Part shown: piece by piece, positions 53,226 through 63,500 of the stretch
Layout of the letters: the number at the start of each line of letters is the position of its first letter
How positions within the stretch are numbered: position 1 is the stretch's first letter
The notes under the pieces: model-generated
The model's database searches: none
The model's input: the letters and a program-made list of their open reading frames with translations, nothing else
What the model was told of the DNA's origin: nothing
NCBI RefSeq assembly: GCF_039538365.1
Contig: NZ_BAABCA010000003.1
Coordinates: 592,999 to 656,998, forward strand
DNA length: 64,000 nt
Reading direction: 5' to 3'
DNA from: Postechiella marina
GTDB taxonomy: Bacteria; Bacteroidota; Bacteroidia; Flavobacteriales; Flavobacteriaceae
Position numbers and translations under genes: made by a program

Positions 53226-53283
53226 TTCATAATTTCTTTAATTAAAGCAACAACTTCTTCTGATTATTATAGTATAAATATAA

Positions 53284-53796
53284 TCATCCAAAACTCTTGA
53301 GTAAAACATGAGCTTGTAAATAGTACTTACCTGTTCTATTCTTTTTTTTCTTTACAAAATGAAGATTAATAATTTCTCCAAACTTTGTTTGTTGTTCTAT
53401 GTGGTGAAAAAGTTTAACTAAGGCATTATAATTACCTTCAACACTAAATCGATAGGTTTTAACAGTTAAATCATTATCACTAACTAGGTGTGGTTCTAAA
53501 AAACGAACCACTTTTAAATCATTTTGTTTTGAAAAAATATTTATGGTTTTTAAAAGGTTATTTTGAATAGAACCACCTTGTATTTGGTATTTATTTAGAA
53601 GTGAATTGTAGTACTTTTGTTTTTGTTTCAAAAGCGATAATTGTTTAGGTGTGTTTTTAAATAACAGTTCTTCTTTTTTTAAAGCATTATAATCTTTTTT
53701 TAGCGCAAGTGTCTTAGAAACAGCTAATTGATAACATAAAATCAAAACGATAATAAACCCAACAATTAATACTATATTTTTAGTTTTATTTGTCAT
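53284..53796 (-). CDS. GspM/PilO-like assembly-platform protein
   Basis: A 170-residue single-pass inner-membrane protein: short cytosolic N-terminus, membrane helix at about 8-25 (NIVLIVGFIIVLILCYQL), a coiled coil (ALKKDYNALKKEELLFKNTP, about 30-70) and a ferredoxin-like periplasmic domain (VRFLEPHLV, YRFSVEGNYNALVKLFHHIE). This is the layout of GspM and PilO, which bind GspL/PilN in the platform of type II secretion or type IV pili. Its start overlaps the stop of the gene upstream by 11 bases. It is the last gene of the operon. Confidence 0.7.
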   Translation of the reverse strand: MTNKTKNIVLIVGFIIVLILCYQLAVSKTLALKKDYNALKKEELLFKNTPKQLSLLKQKQKYYNSLLNKYQIQGGSIQNNLLKTINIFSKQNDLKVVRFLEPHLVSDNDLTVKTYRFSVEGNYNALVKLFHHIEQQTKFGEIINLHFVKKKKNRTGKYYLQAHVLLKSFG

Positions 53797-54991
53797 CTAT
53801 ATACATTTTAATACTGAACTCAGACATTGATTTTTTAGAATCATTATAACTTATAACATCAACTTTATTTATCCATTTTATACCTTCTAAAGATAGGATC
53901 CAATCAGAATACAAAGCGCTATTATTAGATATGCCAGATATAATAATAGAATTAATTTGTAAAGCTATAGACTTATCCTCTTTTATTCTATTATCTAAAG
54001 GCTGATAATTAATTTCTGTAAGCAAAATAGACTCAGGTAAACTTTGTACAATTACATCTATAAAAAATGAACTTCTAGAAACACTATTTTCAAGCATATC
54101 GTCAGACATTTTCTGCGCTTTATTTACCGCTTCATTAAGCGTTAATATTTTAGTTTTTGCATTTTCATTTAATTGCGATGTTTCTTGCAATACATTAACT
54201 TTTTTATAATAGAAATTAAAAAAAAGAAAGTTAATAAATAAAAGACTGAGCGTCAATATTAACCCTATTTTAAAAAACTGACTAAAAAATCGAATTTGCT
54301 TAAAATCATTAATAAACTCACCTTTTTTATCTTGAAAATTACTAGTTGACTGATAATCGTTTAATATACTCGTAAGACCTCCTGATAAGGATAGAATATA
54401 AGAACTAGATGAATTTAGCCCATTAATACTATAATGTTCTTCATTTGTTTCTTCGGTAAAACTTATTCTATCTATAAAATCATTATTAGAAAAAACTAGC
54501 GCATTAGATGTTTGTACGCAAGCTGTTTTTATATAATTAACCATATTAGATAAAATAGAGTTTCCAAGTGAAAAATTTATAATAGACACACCTAATTTAA
54601 TATAAGCCGCAATCAAGTCATTCACGTAAGTTTTTCTACAAACTGAAACAAAACATTTAGCGTTTTGTCTTATAACTTCATAATAAAACTCAGAAATATT
54701 AATGTTAGGAAATGCTTTATTTACAAGTTTTAAATCTTCAGAAGATTCATTTTCTAAAGTTCCAGTTAAAACATGCCCGTTATTAATTATTAAAAAAACG
54801 TGTTGCTTCTTTGAAAGGTTACCAGCAACACCGTCAATCGTTTTTGCAGAAAAAGACTTAGCAATATCAACTTTAGTTTTAGTTTTCTTTAAAACATTAA
54901 CATAAATGGTATCGCTTTCCTTTTTTGAAGTATGTTCAACACCACAAAACTGGTTTCCAAATAAAAGGTATGACTGTAAATGTTGAAACAT
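53786..54991 (-). CDS. GspL-like (PilM-PilN fusion type) assembly protein
   Basis: A 401-residue bitopic membrane protein. Residues 1-230 form a cytosolic domain with the overall pattern of the degenerate actin-like fold of GspL/PilM (FLIINNGHVLTGTLE, FVSVCRKTYVNDLIAAYIKL, ALVFSNNDFIDRISF). A membrane helix follows at about 241-260 (KIGLILTLSLLFINFLFFNF), then a coiled coil and a PilN-type periplasmic ferredoxin-like domain (SLPESILLTEINYQPLDN). It links the GspE ATPase to the periplasmic part. It shares one base with the secretin stop and overlaps the GspM-like gene by 11. Assignment by layout rather than by signature. Confidence 0.7.
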   Translation of the reverse strand: MFQHLQSYLLFGNQFCGVEHTSKKESDTIYVNVLKKTKTKVDIAKSFSAKTIDGVAGNLSKKQHVFLIINNGHVLTGTLENESSEDLKLVNKAFPNINISEFYYEVIRQNAKCFVSVCRKTYVNDLIAAYIKLGVSIINFSLGNSILSNMVNYIKTACVQTSNALVFSNNDFIDRISFTEETNEEHYSINGLNSSSSYILSLSGGLTSILNDYQSTSNFQDKKGEFINDFKQIRFFSQFFKIGLILTLSLLFINFLFFNFYYKKVNVLQETSQLNENAKTKILTLNEAVNKAQKMSDDMLENSVSRSSFFIDVIVQSLPESILLTEINYQPLDNRIKEDKSIALQINSIIISGISNNSALYSDWILSLEGIKWINKVDVISYNDSKKSMSEFSIKMYIDDK

Positions 54992-57213
54992 TAATAAATA
55001 ATAGTTGGTTTAATAAAGACAGTTAGTTTTGCTTTGGTAGCTTCACGTTTACGAGAACTAAACAACCATTTTATAATAGGGATTCTTGCTAAGAAAGGAA
55101 CTCCCGAGCCTGAATCATTTTTCATTTGTTCTTCCAAACCTCCAAGAACTACAATATCTTGATCTTGTACTCTTATAATAGAGCTAAACTCTCTAGAACT
55201 AATATCTGGTGGAGCATTTTCATCGATTCTAGTTCCAAAGCTTGATTGAATTACAAAAATGTCCAAAGTCACTTGTCCATCACCAGAAACTAATGGTTTT
55301 ATAGTTAACCCTAATTCAGCATCAATAGGTTCATAATTTGTAATTTCAGAAGTTTGTGGGTTGTCCGTTCCATAAATATTACGTTGTGTTACGGCGTAAT
55401 ATGAGGTTTCTCCGTTAGAAAAAGTTGCTCGATGCCCGTTTAAGGTCGAAAGTTTTGGAGTAGACTTTATCTTAAGATTTCCGTTACTCTCCATGGCTTT
55501 TACTGTGGCAAAAAAGTTAGGGACTACTTTTCCTAAATTGAACCTATCGAATCCGCTAAACCCGTTAATAACCTTATTAATAGTTTTTGCCCCTAAAGTA
55601 AAGTCCATTTTAGGAAACAAGTCCCCTCCATTTTCAGAAGGGCTTTCACCAATTCCCCAAGTAATTCCAGATTCTATAGTGTTATTTTTGCTTACTTCAA
55701 CAAACATAACTTCAATTAGAACCACTGGGACTGTTTTGTCAATATAGTTTATAAATTCTTTAAGGCGCTCTATTTTGGTACTGGCGCCAGTAACGTATAA
55801 GCTATTTAACTCATGATCTATTTTTATGTCTAATTCTTGAGCTATTTCTTCTGGAATAATTTCTTCAATAGTTTGAGATGTATTTCCTCCAGAAGGTGAA
55901 GTTCTAGAAGAGTGATTATAGTTTGATGATGACAATCCCTGATTCCTATTTCTATTTAATCCAGAGGAATTATTTATTAAAGCATTGTTGTAATTAGAAT
56001 TATTGCTAAAACCTTGGTTGTAATTTGATCCATAACTGTTGTTGTAATTATTATTTCCATAACCACTTCCATAACTATTTCCTCCAACATTTCTAATTCT
56101 TCCACTTCCTCCAGTAGGGTCTGAGAGTAATTCAACAGAGCGATGCATTAAATGAATAACTTCTATCTTGCGAACACTAAGTTGATCTTCTGTTCCAAAG
56201 TAATAAATATCCCCTTCTTTTTTAAATGTAAACGAACTTGAAGATTCAGAAACAAGATTGTTTTGGTTTTGTTCAGTTCTATTATCGCGATTATTGTTAG
56301 AAATTGAGTTAGGATTTTGAGGTTCGAATATTTTAGTCAATAAAACATCAAACGTTATGTTTTTTGCATTAAAGGTTATGTTTCCAGCTCTATCTAATGG
56401 AGCAGCTGTAAAAATATTAATGCTAAGATCTTGTCCTAAATTATTAATAATACTTGCAATAGAGGCGTTTTTAAAATCGACCTCTAGTAATTTCTTATCA
56501 ATATCTAAAATTTCATATGTTTGGGTTTGCCCTCTCTTTAAGCGAGAACTTTTATTTGTGTTTGTTGAAACACTATTATCTTCAAATACATAAAAGTTTT
56601 CTTTTGTTTTTTCGACATATAAATTATTAGCTAATGCTAAATTTTCCATAGCAATATCAAATGACATGTCTTTTATATAAGTTGTAAGTATTTTGTTTTC
56701 TAAGCCAGGTGTAAAAACAAGGTTTCTTGCGCTTTCGTCCATAATATGTTTAAAAACATCATAAAGTTTGTCTTTGTTAGCATCTATAGTAATGGTATTT
56801 TTTTCTAGGTTAAAAGAAACAGGGATAATACGTTCTTTTGGAGCTTCAATAGGAGTAACGTATTTTTTTACAGAAAGGATACTACCTGTAAAATCTATAG
56901 TTAGATCATACTCTTTACATAAAAACACTAATAAATCTGCAACAGTAACATCAGAAAAATTGTTATTAGAAATGTTTATCTGGTTTAAGTCTGGAGCAAT
57001 ATTAATATTAACACTATGTGCATTAGAAATAGCGAGAATAAAGTTAGAAAGGGAAATATTATTTACACTAATTTCGGTTTTTGCCTGTTCAGTGAGTCCA
57101 ACATTTTCAACAGAAAGTAAATCAAGTTGGTTTTTAATTGTTTTAATACGATTACCTGTTTGAGAGAAACCAAAACAGGAGACTAATAATAGTATATATA
57201 TTAATAATTTCAT
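54991..57213 (-). CDS. Secretin (GspD/PilQ-like) outer-membrane channel
   Basis: A 740-residue secretin with Sec signal MKLLIYILLLVSCFGFSQ. Three STN/N0-like modules are visible at about 45-118, 130-210 and 245-300, then an N-domain near 455-495 (IKIDHELNSLYVTG, RLKEFINYIDKTV) and the secretin core at 497-740, with VPVVLIEVMFVEV, the VVLGGLEE motif and the closing GVPFLARIPIIKWLFSSR. A prion-like Asn/Gly/Ser/Tyr-rich segment at 366-445 interrupts the N-domains. It forms the gated outer-membrane channel. It has no lipobox and no pilotin gene is adjacent. One base overlaps the GspL-like gene. Confidence 0.92.
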   Translation of the reverse strand: MKLLIYILLLVSCFGFSQTGNRIKTIKNQLDLLSVENVGLTEQAKTEISVNNISLSNFILAISNAHSVNINIAPDLNQINISNNNFSDVTVADLLVFLCKEYDLTIDFTGSILSVKKYVTPIEAPKERIIPVSFNLEKNTITIDANKDKLYDVFKHIMDESARNLVFTPGLENKILTTYIKDMSFDIAMENLALANNLYVEKTKENFYVFEDNSVSTNTNKSSRLKRGQTQTYEILDIDKKLLEVDFKNASIASIINNLGQDLSINIFTAAPLDRAGNITFNAKNITFDVLLTKIFEPQNPNSISNNNRDNRTEQNQNNLVSESSSSFTFKKEGDIYYFGTEDQLSVRKIEVIHLMHRSVELLSDPTGGSGRIRNVGGNSYGSGYGNNNYNNSYGSNYNQGFSNNSNYNNALINNSSGLNRNRNQGLSSSNYNHSSRTSPSGGNTSQTIEEIIPEEIAQELDIKIDHELNSLYVTGASTKIERLKEFINYIDKTVPVVLIEVMFVEVSKNNTIESGITWGIGESPSENGGDLFPKMDFTLGAKTINKVINGFSGFDRFNLGKVVPNFFATVKAMESNGNLKIKSTPKLSTLNGHRATFSNGETSYYAVTQRNIYGTDNPQTSEITNYEPIDAELGLTIKPLVSGDGQVTLDIFVIQSSFGTRIDENAPPDISSREFSSIIRVQDQDIVVLGGLEEQMKNDSGSGVPFLARIPIIKWLFSSRKREATKAKLTVFIKPTIIY
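55879..56118 (-). repeat. Prion-like Asn/Gly/Ser/Tyr-rich segment in the secretin
   Basis: About 80 residues (366-445) are almost only Asn, Gly, Ser, Tyr and Arg, with repeats such as YGSGYGNN, NNSYGSNYN and SNYN. It separates the N-domains of the secretin from the last one. Such a block is unusual in secretins and may be a flexible, slippage-derived linker. Confidence 0.8.
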
Positions 57214-57236
57214 ATTTTTTAGTGTTCATTATGAAC

Positions 57237-58658
57237 TTAATCAATTAGTAAGGCATATACTTCTTCAACCGAAGTAATACCTTGTTTAACTAAATCAATT
57301 GCATTTGTTTTTAAAGTGGTTATTCCTTTTTCTTTTAAATAATTATCAATTTCTAAATGATTGTTTTTTATATGAGGCACTAATAGTTTTGTAATTGGTA
57401 CAATCTCGTAAATGGCTTTTCTGCCAATATATCCTGTGTGATAACATTTATCACAACCTAAAGCTATATTATGCCGAATTAAATTTTTAGGAATATTGAA
57501 ATTTTCTGGAAAAATATCTTTAGTGATAAGTTCTTCTTGTTTGCAATTATTACATAATTTTCTAACTAAACGTTGCGCAATACTAACATTTATAGTGCTA
57601 GCAATTAAAAAAGCAGGAATCCCCATGTCTATAAGTCTAGAAATGGTAGCCCATGCAGAATTGGTATGTATTGTAGAAAGTACTAAATGTCCTGTTAAAG
57701 CAGCTCGAATAGCCATGTTTGCTGTTTTTACATCACGTATTTCCCCAACCATAATAATATCGGGGTCCTGACGTAAAAAGGTTCGTAGAGCACTGGCAAA
57801 ATCTAATCCAATATTTTGTTTAAGTTGCACTTGATTAATACCTTCAAGTGTATATTCAATAGGATCTTCAATGGTTACAATATTAGTTTTATCATCATTT
57901 AAGAGCTTAAGTGTTGCGTACAATGTAGTAGTTTTTCCAGACCCAGTAGGTCCAGAAATTAAAACAATACCGTTAGGTTTTTTAATAGCTTCTTTATAAG
58001 TTTTAATTTCTTGATTTGTAAAGCCTAAATCTTCTATATTTATATGGTTGGCATCCTTGCTTAAAATCCGTAATACAATTTTTTCACCATGTAAGGTCGG
58101 TAAGCTTGATACACGAATATCAAATTCATCCTGTAGTGTTTTAATGGTAATTCGGCCATCCTGTGGTAGGCGTTTTTCGGAAATATCTAAGCCTGCTTTT
58201 ATTTTTAGTTTATTTACAATTACTGGGTATTCAGATAAGGATATAATATAGTATTCTTTTAATTTTCCATCTAAACGAAAACGAACTCTACATTTATGTT
58301 CGTATGGTTCAAAATGAATATCACTGCTACCAATATCTTTAGCAGAAAGTAATAATTTTTCTAAAAAATCTGTTGTAAAGTATAAATCTTCAGTTTTGTT
58401 AAAATCTCGCTTTCTAAAATTTTTAGACAAAAGCAAATTAATAATTTCAGGTGTTTCAAGAATAATTTCAATATGCTTTCCAAAAACAATACGTAACTCC
58501 CTTTTTAAACTTTCTGTTGCAGAATCTGATTTAAAGACTAATGTATCTCCATTACTCTCTACAGGAATTATATTATAATGATACGCTTGTTCACTACTTA
58601 TAAGTTGCAATATGGATGTTGGTATCTGGGAATCTATAGCCATAGAACTAGAGCACAT
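57237..58658 (-). CDS. gspE: GspE/PilB-type secretion ATPase
   Basis: A 473-residue hexameric ATPase that drives pseudopilus extension. N-terminal GspE domain about 1-80, then the catalytic core with SSDIHFEPYE (arginine-containing), Walker A GPTGSGKT (236-243), the Asp box TIEDPIEY, Walker B PDIIMVGEIRD and the His box LSTIHTNSA. A tetra-cysteine zinc motif CNNC...CDKC (369/372 and 402/405) is diagnostic of GspE/PilB rather than PilT. The start is ATG at 58658 (MCSSSMAID) or 58643; the first overlaps the peptidase gene by 11 bases. A GspF/PilC gene normally next to it is missing. Confidence 0.95.
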   Translation of the reverse strand: MCSSSMAIDSQIPTSILQLISSEQAYHYNIIPVESNGDTLVFKSDSATESLKRELRIVFGKHIEIILETPEIINLLLSKNFRKRDFNKTEDLYFTTDFLEKLLLSAKDIGSSDIHFEPYEHKCRVRFRLDGKLKEYYIISLSEYPVIVNKLKIKAGLDISEKRLPQDGRITIKTLQDEFDIRVSSLPTLHGEKIVLRILSKDANHINIEDLGFTNQEIKTYKEAIKKPNGIVLISGPTGSGKTTTLYATLKLLNDDKTNIVTIEDPIEYTLEGINQVQLKQNIGLDFASALRTFLRQDPDIIMVGEIRDVKTANMAIRAALTGHLVLSTIHTNSAWATISRLIDMGIPAFLIASTINVSIAQRLVRKLCNNCKQEELITKDIFPENFNIPKNLIRHNIALGCDKCYHTGYIGRKAIYEIVPITKLLVPHIKNNHLEIDNYLKEKGITTLKTNAIDLVKQGITSVEEVYALLID

Positions 58659-59127
58659 ATAAATTGATTGAGTTAAAAGACCACTGAATAATATAACAAA
58701 CTAAAAAAAACAGACTCATATAACCAGCTAAAGGAACTGTAATAATGGTTCGTTTTTTAATTAAGATAATGTGCAGAATCAACGAAAAAATAAGAGCACA
58801 TATAAATAATGTAATAAAAGATAATGTTGAAAAAGTAACCGTTACAGCTATAAAAAAAAGTAAATCACCTAAACCTATCGTGTTTAACATGCTTGTTTGT
58901 AGTCTAAATTTAGCATAGACATATAGTATAAAAATTAGAAAAAAAACAAATACAAGGTTCAAAATAGATGCTACGAAGAATAACTCTAGTAATGTGCTAT
59001 TATAAAAAAGCACTCCATTTAACACACCTATTGCGGGAAACAAAAACCAATACACTTGTCGATCTTTATAATCTTGTAGGAACACGCAAATAAAAGCAAA
59101 AGATAATATGATTTTTAGAGCTAACAT
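58648..59127 (-). CDS. A24-type prepilin peptidase, short form
   Basis: A 159-residue polytopic inner-membrane protease with about five to six hydrophobic helices. Two catalytic Asp regions are visible: DYKDRQV after the first helix (Asp19 with the D-x3-R-x-V/I pattern) and GLGD at residues 85-88, the GxGD signature. There is no N-terminal methyltransferase domain, so it is the short TadV/peptidase-only form. It would cut the leader of the pseudopilin encoded immediately upstream, whose stop overlaps its start by one base. Confidence 0.85.
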   Translation of the reverse strand: MLALKIILSFAFICVFLQDYKDRQVYWFLFPAIGVLNGVLFYNSTLLELFFVASILNLVFVFFLIFILYVYAKFRLQTSMLNTIGLGDLLFFIAVTVTFSTLSFITLFICALIFSLILHIILIKKRTIITVPLAGYMSLFFLVCYIIQWSFNSINLYVL

Positions 59128-59543
59128 TAATCTTTAACCGTTTGTTTAGGAACTCCGTTTTCATCAATTTCCCAAACATTAAAAGTACCATCTCCGTCAA
59201 AATCAGTTATAGCAGTGGCTCTTGCCTTAAAACTACTGTTATTAGCTGTTAACAATTCGTAATTATAATTACTCGTACCATTTTGATTTACCGTTTTAGG
59301 AGCTTCAAAATCCACTTCACTTAAATCTTGAGCATATTTAGAATACATATACCTATAGGTGGTTTGCGAATTATAAATAAATTTAAGTTGCGTTTGCGCT
59401 TCAACACTTTTTGTTTTACTTATAAGTGGCATTAAATTAGGAAGTGCTAAAAGTAATAAGACACCTACAATCACTAACACAATTAAAACCTCTTGTAAAT
59501 TATAGGACGGAATTTTTAATGTGCTATCTTTTTTTGTTTTCAT
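59127..59543 (-). CDS. Type II secretion / type IV pilin-like pseudopilin
   Basis: A 138-residue pilin. The N-terminus MKTKKDSTLKIPSYNLQEV and following LIVLVIVGVLLLLALP hold a short basic leader, Glu at +5 (Glu18, if cleavage is after Ser13) and a long hydrophobic helix. The position -1 residue would be Ser instead of the usual Gly. The globular part has a DFDGDGTFNVWEID loop, like the calcium site of GspG major pseudopilins. It is likely the major subunit of the pseudopilus. It starts after the response regulator gene (20-base gap). Confidence 0.85.
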   Translation of the reverse strand: MKTKKDSTLKIPSYNLQEVLIVLVIVGVLLLLALPNLMPLISKTKSVEAQTQLKFIYNSQTTYRYMYSKYAQDLSEVDFEAPKTVNQNGTSNYNYELLTANNSSFKARATAITDFDGDGTFNVWEIDENGVPKQTVKD

Positions 59544-59563
59544 TTTTTTTATGCTTTTGAAAT

Positions 59564-60229
59564 TTATATATATCCTTTTTCTTTTGCTAATTCCAGAAGT
59601 TTTTTATCACCTTCATCTCCAACATCAAAAACTTCTTTTAAATGTCTTTTTCTACGCTCAACACCTCCTTTAGATAGGTTCACCAAATTTGGCAAGTCCT
59701 TTGTTTTTGTTCCTTTAGACAATTGATACAGCATGAGTCTATCTATAGAATCTAAAACAAAATCATTAGAAATATGCTGTCTAATTAAATTTAAAATTTT
59801 GTTGCTGTAATATGGAGGACTTACTAAAACTCGATTAATAGCATCAACAATGTTTTTATAATCGATATCTGTTTTTATTAAAAAACCTTCAGGATTTATG
59901 GTTTGTAAAATATTATTGAGTCGATAATTATCATTACTAGAAGTGCAAACTATTATCTTTACAACTGGAAAACATTCGCGCAATTTAATACCAATGTCCT
60001 CTCCCGATAATGTTTTACCATCGATAGATGGAGGGATATTTATATCTAAAACAACCAGATCAAAATGATTACTAATTACACTATTATTAATTTTTTGAAT
60101 GGCTATATCACAAGTTTTAGCAGAGTTTATTATAAAATTCCATTCTCTGAGATTTTCAAAAATTTTTCTTAACAAATGTACTATTATAGGTTCATCTTCA
60201 ACTATTAAAACATTTTTAATGTTATTCAT
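59564..60229 (-). CDS. Response regulator with LuxR-like C-terminus
   Basis: A 221-residue two-component regulator. Receiver domain at about 1-125: acidic pair Glu11-Asp12 (VEDEP), phospho-acceptor Asp62 (LVVLDINIP), conserved Thr/Ser near 95 and Lys near 118 (FLIKTDID). C-terminal 165-221 is an HTH-like segment (LSKGTKTKDLPNLVNLSKGG, VERRKRHLKEVF) of the NarL/LuxR-like type. No histidine kinase is adjacent. First gene of the secretion operon, so probably its local regulator. Confidence 0.85.
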   Translation of the reverse strand: MNNIKNVLIVEDEPIIVHLLRKIFENLREWNFIINSAKTCDIAIQKINNSVISNHFDLVVLDINIPPSIDGKTLSGEDIGIKLRECFPVVKIIVCTSSNDNYRLNNILQTINPEGFLIKTDIDYKNIVDAINRVLVSPPYYSNKILNLIRQHISNDFVLDSIDRLMLYQLSKGTKTKDLPNLVNLSKGGVERRKRHLKEVFDVGDEGDKKLLELAKEKGYI

Positions 60230-60501
60230 AAATTAAGCTCGGTTTAGCTGGTCAAAATACAGAATGTTAAATTAAATATTTTATTTAAAGTTCATATGAG
60301 CAAAAGACTTATTTTGTTTATGGTTTTTCCCTATTATTTTATTGAGATGAGTTAAAACTTATTATGAGTAAGTTTTTTTTATTAAAATCTTCTAACTTTC
60401 AATTCTTTAACCCTATAAATTGCAATAAAGGAACTTACTTGATTCTTTCTTCATAATACTAATTTTATAATTACTTGTAATAATCTATAAATAATATATT
60501 T
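60230..60501. other. 272-base divergent intergenic region
   Basis: It lies between the response-regulator gene (minus) and the RHS gene (plus) and should hold both promoters. No exact TAnnTTTG was found on either strand. It is strongly AT-rich without a clear hairpin or RNA gene. Confidence 0.5.
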
Positions 60502-63500
60502 ATGAAGAAATGTTTAGTGATTTTTAGTTTTATACTATTATATTTTAATTTTGGCTATGCTCAAGAATTACCGGAAGTAATTTATCCAAGTCCAAAAGCA
60601 ATGGACTTTGAAAAATATGGCAATATCCCCGTGAGTACATATACAGGAATACCAAATATTAGTATTCCAATCTATACCATTAGGCAGGGAGATATTCAAA
60701 TACCAATATCTTTAAGCTACCATGCCTCAGGAATCAAGGTAGAACCAGAAGCAGGAGAAGTAGGTCTCGGCTGGGTACTTAATTCTGGAGGTATTATTTC
60801 AAGGACAATTTATGGATATAACGATTTTGTAACTGGAGGAGGTAATGGCAATCACTATCATAAGAGAACCGATATATTGGATATTACTAAGACGGAATCA
60901 GCTACCGGCAACAGAATTTTTCCTCCCAATCACACTACTGGTGGCCCCGTTTTTGCGAATAATGGAAGTTATGATATTTCTGATTTTTTAGGGGAGATTT
61001 CAGGTTATGATTTCGAACCAGATCATTACAATTATAACTTTTTAGGAAGGTCAGGACGTTTTGTGTTTTCAAGAGACGGAACAGCACATCTATCTGAAAA
61101 GAAAGAACTAGATATTGGTTTTAAAAACGGATTAAATAATGAAGGCTTCATAATATATGATGGAAAAGGTTTTAAATATACGTTTGATGTTCAAGAAAAA
61201 ATGCACACAGGAGGAGATCCGCTTTCTAATCATGTAATGAGTTGGTTGCTTAAAGAAATTGAATCTCCAACAGGTGATAAAGTTACATATAATTACTCCG
61301 ATTTAAGTAATAGTAGTACAATAACAACAGTTTCACTAACTCAAACATCTCCAGAGAAATCTTATTTAGAAGTAACTCCATCTGCAGGAAATTATGCATT
61401 AGCCCAAGCAAGTTGCAATAGTGGAACAGAGAGAAATTATTTTACCGAATCTATACACCAAAACCGTTATTTAGAAAGTATAGACTTTGACAATGGAAGG
61501 TTAGTTTTTGAATACGATAATACAAGAATAGATAATAATGGAAAAAAATTAGATAAAATTGAGTTATACACAAAAGATGCACTGGGTCAATTATCTGCTG
61601 ACCCAATTAAAGAATTTGAACTCGAGTATGAATATTTTGATTCTGTAGGTGGCTTTAATAAAAGCAATGAAACCAATTACCCAGGCCCCACACCTTCAAA
61701 TGATTACAATAACAAAAGATTAAAATTAAAGGAAGTTATTGAAACTGGTAAGCAACCCTATATTTTTTCATATGTAAATGAATATAACGCAAATAGCTTT
61801 GTAGGCAAAGGTTCATTTTCTAAAGATTATTGGGACTATTATAACGCTAGTGGAGCATCTACATTAATTCCTGTATATGCCGGTAGAAATTTAATTGATG
61901 ATGAAGCTTACTCTGTGTTACCTGGAGCCGATAGAAGGGCAAATCCAAGTGTTGTTAGTAATTTTTCTTTAGAGTCCATTACTTACCCCACTGGGGGGAA
62001 AACTGAGTTCGAATATGAATCTAATACTTATGATTTTGAAAATTCAAGTGGTAATATAGGGTTTGCTAATTTCTATGAAGATAAGGATGTTATCAGCCCC
62101 CACTCTTACTCTTTTTTTCATAATAAATTTCATGATGGTGAATATAAATCGGATTCTTTTACTATAAATGAAACTGTAGAAATTCAATATAGTCTAACTT
62201 TGGCTTGTGATGCCTACGATCCAGAATGTAAAGATAGGTGGCATTCAGATGTAACAACATTATTTAAGTCTTTAGATGGTAATTATTATGACCATTCTAT
62301 GTTTTGTGTAAATAATGGTACAAACCAAGGTGGACCAGATGAATGCAATATAACAGGTAGTTTTACATTAAGTCCAGGAACCTACTCTATAGAAAGCTCC
62401 CTAACAGGAAGTGGTCTATCAAGTCTATATGCTAATTATAAATGGAGAGCCTTAAAGTCTTCAGAAGAACTACCTATTCATTATGGAGGTGGGCAGCGTG
62501 TGAAAAAAATTTATGACTATGCCACTTCTGCATTAACAACTCCAACAAACGTTAGAGAGTTCATATATCACTACACTGATCCAGTTACAAATAATGAGAA
62601 ATCTTACGGGAAAAGAATTTCTCCATTAGTGTTTATGACAGATGTTGAGGCATGGTATTTCTACGAATTTCGTCCAGATCCAGACCCTGGTCTACCTCCA
62701 ATTCCAGAAGATGCGATGTGCAGAACGGTGACCCGAAAAAGTAATAATGCTATATCAAGTAGCGGAAACTTAATAGGATATTCTAAAGTAATAATAAACC
62801 ATAACACAAATGGGGAGAATGGAAGAACAATAGAAGAATACTTTTGTGAACCAGATGTTTCCGAATATTACACACATGATATCGTGATTCCGCCCGTGCC
62901 ATATAGCAGTAATGGATTGATGCTAAAGCGACAAGATTTTAGTAAGGAATCAGGCAATTTTATAAAGGTAAAAGAAATAGAAAACAATTATTCTTCAGAA
63001 CCAACAATAAACATTAATAATTCTGAACTAATTGTAGGTATATCTAGAACTTATTGGAATAACCATATTGGTGAACCTTTTACTTTTGATGATAATGTCT
63101 ACGACCATAAAAGTTTATTTATAACGTACCCCACAATAAAATCTGATTGGATTAAATTACTTTCTAGTACAGAAAGAACTTATGATCTTGACGGGACAAA
63201 TCCTGTTGTTACCACTACTAATTATGATTATGATAATGAAGTTAATAAACTAGCAACACAAATAACCACGACCAATAGTAAAGGCGAAGTTTTAACAAGT
63301 GAGAGTAAATATGCAGAAGATTTAAATAACACTTATTTAAAAAGTAAACATATGCATAGCATTCCGCTATGGCAACAACAAAAAATTGGGACAAGTATTG
63401 TATCTACTACAGAAACCGAGTATGCCCAATCTGGTTTGCCTTTGCCAACACTTATAAAAACTTCAAAAGGAACTAATATACCTCTGGAGCCACGAGTTAA

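Noticed and set aside
53226..53283. Right att site of the integrative element just after the Cys-rich gene
   Set aside because: No copy of GTGGTCCCACTTGGA or a part of it is seen here, so an end at this place is not supported.
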